Below are positions 58,246 through 64,000 of a stretch of 64,000 nt of DNA, piece after piece. The notes beneath the pieces were generated by a model. It ran no database searches and had not been told where the DNA came from. It saw only the letters and a list, made by a program, of their open reading frames with translations. The stretch is from positions 992,001 to 1,056,000 of the forward strand of contig NZ_CP116936.1 in the NCBI RefSeq assembly GCF_028475105.1. The letters run 5' to 3'. This stretch comes from Micromonospora sp. LH3U1 (GTDB taxonomy: Bacteria; Actinomycetota; Actinomycetes; Mycobacteriales; Micromonosporaceae). Position 1 is the stretch's first letter; each line of letters starts with the position of its first letter. Made by a program: the position numbers and the translations under genes.

Positions 58246-59576
58246 GCCTCGGTGAGCACCGTGCGCAGGATCTGCTCGATCTCGTCGAAGTGCTGCTGCT
58301 CGGCGATGAGCGGCGGGGCGAGCTGCACGACGGGGTCGCCCCGGTCGTCGGCCCGGCAGTAGAGGCCGGCCTGGAACAGCGCGGTGGAGAGGAAGCCACG
58401 CAGCAGACGCTCCGACTCGGCCTCGTCGAAGGTCTCCCGGGTCGTCTTGTCCTTGACCAGCTCGATGCCGTAGAAGTAGCCGTCGCCGCGGACGTCGCCG
58501 ACGATCGGCAGGTCGTACAGCTTCTCCAGGGTGGACCGGAAGGCGTCCTCGTTGGCGCGTACGTGCCCGACCAGGTCCTCGCGGGCGAAGACCTCCAGGT
58601 TGGCCAGGGCCACCGCGCAGGAGACCGGGTGCCCGCCGAAGGTCACCCCGTGGGCGAACATGCCGGTCTCGGTGAGGAACGGCTCCATCAGCCGGTCGCT
58701 GGCGATCATCGCGCCGAGCGGGGCGTACCCGGAGGTGATGCCCTTGGCGGTGGTGATGATGTCCGGCTGGTAGCCGTAGCGCACGGCGCCGAAGTATTCG
58801 CCCAGCCGCCCCCAGGAGCAGATGACCTCGTCGGAGACGAGCAGCACGTCGTACGCGTCGCAGATCTCCCGGACCCGCTCGAAGTAGCCGGGCGGGGGTG
58901 GGAAGCATCCGCCGGAGTTCTGCACCGGCTCCAGGAAGACCGCGGCGACCGTGTCCGGCCCCTCCCGCTCGATGGCCCGACCGATCTCGTCGGCGGCCCA
59001 GCGGCCGAACGCCTCGGCGTCGTCGCCGTGCTCCGGGGCCCGGTAGAAGTTGGTGTTCGGCACCTTGATGGCGCCGGGCACCAGCGGCTCGAAGTCGCTC
59101 TTGATGCCGGGTAGGCCGGTGATCGACAGCGCGCCCATCGAGGTGCCGTGGTAGGCGATGTAGCGGCTGATCACCTTGTACTTGTTGGGCTGGCCGGTGC
59201 GCTTGAAGTAGGCCCGGGCCAGCTTCCACGCCGCCTCGACGGCCTCGGAACCGCCCGTCGTGAAGAAGACCCGGTTGAGGTCGCCGGGGGCGAGGGTGGC
59301 GATCTTCTCGGCCAACTCGACGGCCTTCGGGTGGGCGTACGACCAGAGCGGGAAGTAGGCGAGCTCGCCGGCCTGCTTGGCGGCGGCCTCGGCCAGTTCG
59401 GTGCGGCCGTGGCCGGCGTTGACCACGAAGAGCCCGGCGAGCCCGTCCAGGTAGCGGCGACCCTGCGCGTCCCACACGTACGCGCCCTCGCCGCGCACGA
59501 TGGTCGGCACCTCGCCGTCGGAGTAGCTCGCCATCCGGGTGAAGTGCATCCAGAGGTGGTCGGTGGCGTTGGCCAT
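58230..59576 (-). CDS. Class III aminotransferase, putrescine/polyamine:pyruvate type
   Basis: A 448-residue PLP enzyme with fold-type I signatures: FFTTGGSEAVEAAWKLAR, ISRYIAYHGTSMGALS, VFLEPVQNSGGCFPPP, SDEVICSWGRLG and the Schiff-base Lys in IITTAKGITSGYAPLGA. The closest groups are SpuC-like polyamine transaminases and related omega-transaminases, inferred from these motifs and the neighbourhood. ATG at 59576 begins MANATDHLWMHF, with GGGG upstream; the 19 extra residues of the longer frame look non-coding. A 285-nt gap upstream separates it from the Lrp gene and should hold its promoter; nothing else was seen in that gap. Confidence 0.92.
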   Translation of the reverse strand: MANATDHLWMHFTRMASYSDGEVPTIVRGEGAYVWDAQGRRYLDGLAGLFVVNAGHGRTELAEAAAKQAGELAYFPLWSYAHPKAVELAEKIATLAPGDLNRVFFTTGGSEAVEAAWKLARAYFKRTGQPNKYKVISRYIAYHGTSMGALSITGLPGIKSDFEPLVPGAIKVPNTNFYRAPEHGDDAEAFGRWAADEIGRAIEREGPDTVAAVFLEPVQNSGGCFPPPPGYFERVREICDAYDVLLVSDEVICSWGRLGEYFGAVRYGYQPDIITTAKGITSGYAPLGAMIASDRLMEPFLTETGMFAHGVTFGGHPVSCAVALANLEVFAREDLVGHVRANEDAFRSTLEKLYDLPIVGDVRGDGYFYGIELVKDKTTRETFDEAESERLLRGFLSTALFQAGLYCRADDRGDPVVQLAPPLIAEQQHFDEIEQILRTVLTEAWARL

Positions 59577-59861
59577 GTCAGCCCCATCGGTCGTCGGGCC
59601 GGTCAAAGGGGTGAGGCCGGCCGCTCTGCCCACGGTTATCGCACAGTCTCGGCCCCGGAAGCAAGTGGTATCGGTGGTGTGATGGCCTGGAGGCGACGGA
59701 TTTAGCGAACAGGTGTCGGGGATGCAACGGAATCCGCACCTGCGGTTCGCGCGGAGGCCGAGCCCGCTGATCCACTCGGGATCGCGGAAACCGGGGCGTC
59801 AGGGCGGTGCGGACACCCCGACTTCCTGGAAGTCGAGTCGATCAAGAAGCAAGGCGCAGCG

Positions 59862-60374
59862 TCAGGCCGTACCCCAGGTGTAGGTCTGCTTGCGTAGCTT
59901 GAGATAGACGAACGCCTCGGTGGAGAGCACCCCGGGCACCGCGCGCAGCCGTTGCAGGATCTCCAGCAGGTGGTCGTCGTTGCGGCAGACCACCTCGGTG
60001 AGCAGGTCGAACGACCCGGCGGTGATCACCACGTAGTCGACCTCGTCCAGTTCGGCGAGCCGGTCCGCGACCGCCTCCAGGTCACCGTCGGTCCGCAGGC
60101 CGATCATCGCCTGCCGGGGGAAGCCGAGCTGAAGCGGATCGGTCACTGCCACGATCTGCATCACGCCGGAGTCGAGCAGCCGCTGCACCCGCTGTCGGAC
60201 CGCCGCCTCGGAGAGCCCCACCGCCTTGCCGATCGTGGCGTACGGGCGGCGGCCGTCCTCCTGGAGCTGTTCGATGATCTGCTTGGCCACGTCATCCAGC
60301 AGAACGTGATTGGCACCTTCACGGACAGCGACGCGTCGACCGCCATTGCTGTTCTCGTGCTGCCGGTTCGTCAT
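59862..60374 (-). CDS. Lrp/AsnC-family transcriptional regulator
   Basis: A 170-residue regulator with an N-terminal winged helix (about residues 28-70; RPYATIGKAVGLSEAAVRQRVQRLLDSGVM) and a C-terminal RAM domain (DYVVITAGSFDLLTEVVC, VPGVLSTEAFVYLKL) that binds an effector and drives oligomerisation. GGGGAG lies 7 nt before the ATG. It is divergent from potD across 215 nt, and upstream of the aminotransferase on its own strand, so control of both polyamine units is likely; the effector may be an amine or amino acid. Confidence 0.93.
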   Translation of the reverse strand: MTNRQHENSNGGRRVAVREGANHVLLDDVAKQIIEQLQEDGRRPYATIGKAVGLSEAAVRQRVQRLLDSGVMQIVAVTDPLQLGFPRQAMIGLRTDGDLEAVADRLAELDEVDYVVITAGSFDLLTEVVCRNDDHLLEILQRLRAVPGVLSTEAFVYLKLRKQTYTWGTA

Positions 60375-60589
60375 CGTTCGCTCCCCATAACCCGAATCGT
60401 GATGTCGCGCGTGTATCCCCGCGTAGTCTGGCGTATTTCGTCGTGCATCGCTAATCCCGCAACGGAATCCCTTGTAAGCGAGGTCCCCTCATGTCAGGAT
60501 CAGTCGTCCATGGCACCTGAACCTCTCGACCCCTCCGCCGGCGCGCCTCCCCCGTCCCGCCCGCCGACGATGACCCCTTAGGAGTCGTC

Positions 60590-61774
60590 ATGCGTACTCC
60601 CCTCCGGCCCCTTTCCCGGCGTGGACTGCTCACCGGCACTCTCGGTTCGGCTGCCCTGCTCACCATGGGCGGCAGCCTCGCGGGCTGCGGCACCAAGGGC
60701 GCCCAACAGACCGAGGCCGGCTGCGTCAGCGAAGACCTCTCCGGCACCGAGAAGAAGCTCGCCTTCTCCAACTGGCCGCAGTACATGGACGTGGACGAGA
60801 AGGACGAATCCAAGCGACCCAGCCTGGACGAGTTCATCACGAAGGCCGGCATCCAGGTCACCTACACCGAGGACATCAACGACAACAACGAGTTCTTCGG
60901 CAAGGTGCAGAACCAACTCGCCGCCTGCCAGAGCACCGACCGGGACATCATCGTGCTGACCGACTGGATGGCGGCCCGGATGATCCGGCTCGGCTGGATC
61001 CAGAAGCTCGACCCGGCGAAGATCCCGAACGTGCAGGCCAACCTGCTCCCGTCGCTGCTCAACCGCCCCTTCGACGCCGAAAACCGGATCTCCATCCCCT
61101 GGCAGTCGGGCCTGGCCGGATTGGCGTACAACGGCAACGTCACAAAGGAACTGCGTACGGTCGATGAGCTGCTCACCCGCCCCGACCTCAAGGGCAAGGT
61201 GACCGCGCTCAGCGAGATGCGCGACACCATGGGCCTGCTGCTCGGATCCAACGGGCACGACCCGGCCAACTTCACGACCGCGCAGTTCGACGACGCGCTC
61301 GCCAAGCTCAAGAAGGCCGTCGACTCCGGGCAGATCCGCAAGTTCACCGGCAACGACTACGCACCCGATCTGGCCAAGGGCGACATCGCCGCCTGCATCG
61401 GCTGGTCCGGCGACGTCATCCAACTCTCCGGTGAGGACGAGAAGGTGCGGTTCGTCGCGCCCGACTCCGGCGTGATGCTCTACAGCGACAACATGATGGT
61501 CCCCAACAAGGCCGCCCACAAGGCGAATGCCGAGCAGCTCATCAACTACTACTACGAGCCGGCGGTCGCGGCGAAGCTCGCCGCGTACGTCAACTACATC
61601 TGCCCGGTCAAGGGCGCTCAGGCCGAGATGGAGAAGATCGACCCCGAGCTCGCAGCCAACCCGCTGATCTTCCCCGACGAGGCGCTGCTGTCGAAGTCCA
61701 AGGTGTTCATGGCCCTGGACGAAAAGCAGGAGAAGGAGTACGAGGGTAAGTTCCAGCAGGTCATCGGGGCGTGA
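60590..61774 (+). CDS. potD: Polyamine ABC transporter substrate-binding lipoprotein (PotD-like)
   Basis: A 394-residue binding protein with a Tat-type lipoprotein signal: twin arginines in SRRGLLTGTLG and a lipobox ending SLAGC at about residue 33. The mature protein has the PotD/PotF pattern (LAFSNWPQYM, VTYTEDINDNNEFF, NKAAHKANAEQLINYYYEP, YVNYICPVKGAQ). AGGAG lies 6 nt before the ATG. It leads the potDABC operon, whose later genes overlap. Putrescine, spermidine or another diamine is the likely ligand. Confidence 0.93.
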   Translation: MRTPLRPLSRRGLLTGTLGSAALLTMGGSLAGCGTKGAQQTEAGCVSEDLSGTEKKLAFSNWPQYMDVDEKDESKRPSLDEFITKAGIQVTYTEDINDNNEFFGKVQNQLAACQSTDRDIIVLTDWMAARMIRLGWIQKLDPAKIPNVQANLLPSLLNRPFDAENRISIPWQSGLAGLAYNGNVTKELRTVDELLTRPDLKGKVTALSEMRDTMGLLLGSNGHDPANFTTAQFDDALAKLKKAVDSGQIRKFTGNDYAPDLAKGDIAACIGWSGDVIQLSGEDEKVRFVAPDSGVMLYSDNMMVPNKAAHKANAEQLINYYYEPAVAAKLAAYVNYICPVKGAQAEMEKIDPELAANPLIFPDEALLSKSKVFMALDEKQEKEYEGKFQQVIGA

Positions 61775-62931
61775 TGGCGATGGCGCGCGAGACACCCGCC
61801 GGCGCCCTGCGCCTGGCCAACCTCACCAAGCGGTTCGGCATCTTCACCGCGGTCGACGACCTCAGCCTGACCGTTCCACAGGGCTCGTTCTTCGCGCTGC
61901 TCGGCGCGTCCGGCTGCGGCAAGACCACCACATTGCGGATGATCGCCGGGCTGGAGGAGCCGACCAGCGGCCAGGTGCTGCTCGGTGACCGGGACATCGC
62001 CCGGCTTCGGCCGTACAAGCGACCGGTCAACACCGTCTTCCAGAGCTACGCGCTCTTTCCGCACCTCACCATCTTCGAGAACGTGGCCTTCGGGCTGCGC
62101 CGACGCGGCATCCGCTCGGTCGACGACGAGGTGACACGGATGCTGTCGCTGGTGCAGCTCGACGGCTACGGCAACCGCCGCCCCGCCCAGCTCTCCGGCG
62201 GCCAGCAGCAACGGGTCGCGTTGGCCCGTGCGCTGATCAACCGGCCGCAGGTGCTGCTGCTCGACGAGCCTCTGGGTGCACTCGACCTGAAGCTGCGCCG
62301 GCAGATGCAGATCGAGCTGAAGCGGATCCAGACCGAGGTCGGCGTCACGTTCGTGCACGTCACCCACGACCAGGAGGAGGCCATGACCATGGCCGACACC
62401 GTCGCGGTGATGAACGCCGGCCGGATCGAGCAGCTCGGCGCGCCGGCCGACATCTACGAGTTCCCCGCCACCGCGTTCGTGGCGAACTTCCTCGGCCAGT
62501 CCAACCTGCTCGCCGGCGAGGCCGCCGGCGTCGCGGGCGGCGACGTGCCGGTGACGGCGCACGGTGCGCGCTTCTCGGTGCCCGCCGGCCGGGCACGGGC
62601 CGAGCAGGGTCCGGTCCACCTGGGGGTACGCCCGGAGAAACTCCATCTGGTCGGCTCCGCCGACCAGGTGCCCGCTGGGCATCAGCACGTCACCGGGGTG
62701 GTCACCGACGCGTCCTACGTGGGGGTCAGCACGCAGTACCTGCTGCGTACCGGCTGGGGCACCGAACTGTCGGTCTTCGCGGCCAACAGCGGCACGTCGA
62801 CGCAACTGCCGGTCGGCGGTGAAGCGGTGGCGTACTGGGATCCGCGGCACGCGTTCCTGCTGCCCCGGGATGCCGCCGAAGTCGACCGGACGACCCCGGT
62901 GCTCGACGAGCCGGTGGGTACGCCGTCGTGA
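61774..62931 (+). CDS. potA: Polyamine ABC transporter ATPase (PotA-like)
   Basis: A 385-residue importer ATPase: Walker [11 protein letters not shown]-loop [12 protein letters not shown], signature LSGGQQQR, Walker [14 protein letters not shown]-loop [14 protein letters not shown], and a C-terminal TOBE regulatory domain ([12 protein letters not shown]). The motifs and length are those of the PotA/spermidine-putrescine group. ATG at 61774 overlaps the potD stop (TGATG); a GTG one codon earlier and a further ATG at 61780 are alternatives. Confidence 0.94.
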   Translation: MAMARETPAGALRLANLTKRFGIFTAVDDLSLTVPQGSFFALLGASGCGKTTTLRMIAGLEEPTSGQVLLGDRDIARLRPYKRPVNTVFQSYALFPHLTIFENVAFGLRRRGIRSVDDEVTRMLSLVQLDGYGNRRPAQLSGGQQQRVALARALINRPQVLLLDEPLGALDLKLRRQMQIELKRIQTEVGVTFVHVTHDQEEAMTMADTVAVMNAGRIEQLGAPADIYEFPATAFVANFLGQSNLLAGEAAGVAGGDVPVTAHGARFSVPAGRARAEQGPVHLGVRPEKLHLVGSADQVPAGHQHVTGVVTDASYVGVSTQYLLRTGWGTELSVFAANSGTSTQLPVGGEAVAYWDPRHAFLLPRDAAEVDRTTPVLDEPVGTPS

Positions 62932-63842
62932 CCCTCCTGGCCCAGGTGCCTACCGGATCGGGGCAACCGCCGCCCGCGCCGCCGGCAGCCCGGTCCGGGC
63001 GGAGCCGGCTCCTGCCGTACCTCCTGTTGTTGCCCGGTGCGGCCTGGCTCCTGATCTTCTTCGGTGTGCCGCTGGTGCAACTCGCGGCGGCCAGCCTGTA
63101 CGACCCCAGCGGCTCGCTCTCCACCGGGTACGCGATGACCTGGGCGTTCAGCAATTATCCGGACGTGCTGCAGGCGTACTGGCCGCAGTTCCTGCGCTCG
63201 TTCGGGTACGCCGGTCTGGCCCTGGTGCTGGCGCTGCTGCTGGGCTACCCACTGGCGTACGCGATAGCGCAGAAGGCCGGGCGGTGGAAGAACCTGCTGC
63301 TGGTCTGCGTCGTCGCGCCGATGTTCACCAGCTTCCTGGTCCGCACGCTGGCCTGGAAGACCATCCTGTCGGACAACGGCGCGCTGGTCGGCCTGCTGCG
63401 CGATGTGCATCTGCTCGCCCCGGACGGCCGGCTGTTGGCCACCCCGTTCGCGGTGGTCCTCGGCCTGACGTACAACTTCCTGCCGTTTCTGGTGCTGCCG
63501 CTGTACGCGAGCCTGGAGCGGCTGGACTACCGCCTGCTGGAGGCCGCCAGTGACCTGTACGCCAGCCCGGTCCAGGCGTTCCGCAGGGTGACCCTTCCGC
63601 TGTCCATGCCCGGCCTGGTCGCCGGCACGTTGCTGTTCTTCATCCCGGCCAGCGGCGACTACATCAACGCCGAACTGCTGGGCACCCCGAACGAATACAT
63701 GATCGGCAACGTCATCGACTCGGCGTTCCTGGTCCGGCTGGACTACCCGCAGGGCGCCGCGCTGTCGTTCCTGCTGATGGCGGCGATCCTCGCGGTGGTC
63801 TTCGGTTACCTGCGCAGGGCCGGCACGGAGGAGGTGCTCTAA
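62928..63842 (+). CDS. potB: Polyamine ABC transporter permease (PotB-like)
   Basis: A 304-residue inner-membrane permease with six helices and the EAA loop (EAASDLYASPVQAFRRVTLP), which contacts the ATPase. N-terminal about 20 residues are cytoplasmic and Pro-rich. GTG at 62928 overlaps the potA stop, and the stop TAA overlaps the next ATG (TAATG), so all genes of the operon are coupled. Confidence 0.93.
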   Translation: MTLLAQVPTGSGQPPPAPPAARSGRSRLLPYLLLLPGAAWLLIFFGVPLVQLAAASLYDPSGSLSTGYAMTWAFSNYPDVLQAYWPQFLRSFGYAGLALVLALLLGYPLAYAIAQKAGRWKNLLLVCVVAPMFTSFLVRTLAWKTILSDNGALVGLLRDVHLLAPDGRLLATPFAVVLGLTYNFLPFLVLPLYASLERLDYRLLEAASDLYASPVQAFRRVTLPLSMPGLVAGTLLFFIPASGDYINAELLGTPNEYMIGNVIDSAFLVRLDYPQGAALSFLLMAAILAVVFGYLRRAGTEEVL

Positions 63843-64000
63843 TGCGTATCTCCCGCTGGCTGGCCGACCGCTGGGTGATGATCGTGGCCCTGCTGGTGCT
63901 CGGCTACCTGGCGCTGCCGATCCTGGTGGTGGCCGGCCTGTCGTTCAACCGCCCGTCGAGCCGCCTGTCGTACGACTTCAACGAGTTCACCCTGGACAAC
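63842..64000 (+). CDS. potC: Polyamine ABC transporter permease (PotC-like), 5' part only
   Basis: The first 53 codons of a second permease are present, with one clear membrane helix (MIVALLVLGYLALPILVVAG) and then SFNRPSSRLSYDFNEFTLDN, the usual start of a PotC periplasmic loop. The ATG overlaps the potB stop. The rest lies outside the window. Confidence 0.88.
   Translation, partial: MRISRWLADRWVMIVALLVLGYLALPILVVAGLSFNRPSSRLSYDFNEFTLDN

Overview
The window looks like chromosomal DNA of a high-GC actinomycete, most likely Micromonospora or a close relative. The evidence is very high G+C with strong third-position bias, GTG starts, stop/start overlaps (ATGA, GTGA), a WhiB regulator, the F420 biosynthesis genes fbiA, fbiB and fbiC, a DUF3499 protein, a TIGR03089 protein, and Tat signals on exported proteins. 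The genus is my inference. No tRNA, rRNA, CRISPR array or transposase was seen.

Layout. (1) 1-7.2 kb: the larger part of a huge zinc-ribbon membrane protein that carries a 1-nt frameshift, then a UDP-glucose 6-dehydrogenase (both minus strand), then an acyl-CoA dehydrogenase (plus strand) closed by a strong hairpin terminator. (2) 7.2-8.3 kb: a gene-free, visibly AT-richer stretch leading into (3) 8.3-37.1 kb: a biosynthetic gene cluster of about 29 kb, all on the plus strand. Its order is MbtH-like protein, NRPS (C-A-T-C-A-T-T-E-like), Fe(II)/2OG oxygenase, DUF6817-like protein, ABCC-type exporter, NRPS (half C-A-T-C-A-T, frameshifted), PKS-NRPS (KS-AT-degenerate KR-T-Cy-A-T), type II thioesterase, and an MFS exporter. 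Most junctions overlap, so the genes form one operon. (4) 37.1-49.9 kb: housekeeping and accessory genes (hotdog thioesterase, acetoacetyl-CoA synthetase, TIGR03089 protein, glycosyltransferase, mannose-1-P guanylyltransferase, Nudix, ArsR-type regulator). (5) 46.9-52.7 kb: coenzyme F420 genes. (6) 52.9-56.7 kb: a Tat peptide with a DUF4331 protein, whiB, a metallopeptidase-like protein, DUF3499. (7) 56.8-64 kb: a polyamine catabolism and uptake region (oxidase, class III aminotransferase, Lrp-type regulator, and divergent potD-potA-potB-potC running off the window).

How the cluster should work. Adenylation pockets read by eye against GrsA suggest Asn for NRPS-1 A1, a Val-like residue for NRPS-2 A1, and Cys for the hybrid. 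The other two pockets were not assigned. The hybrid adds one malonyl unit, apparently left unreduced, and then Cys through a heterocyclization domain, giving a thiazoline-type ring. The SyrP-like oxygenase may beta-hydroxylate the Asn. No type I thioesterase or reductase is present, and NRPS-1 ends in a condensation-superfamily domain with altered catalytic motifs, so release is unexplained. I could not match the architecture to a known product, and it is the main candidate for something undescribed.

Both frameshifts are loss of one G in a short G run (near 1566-1568 and 25826-25830), so sequencing or assembly error must be considered before calling either gene broken.
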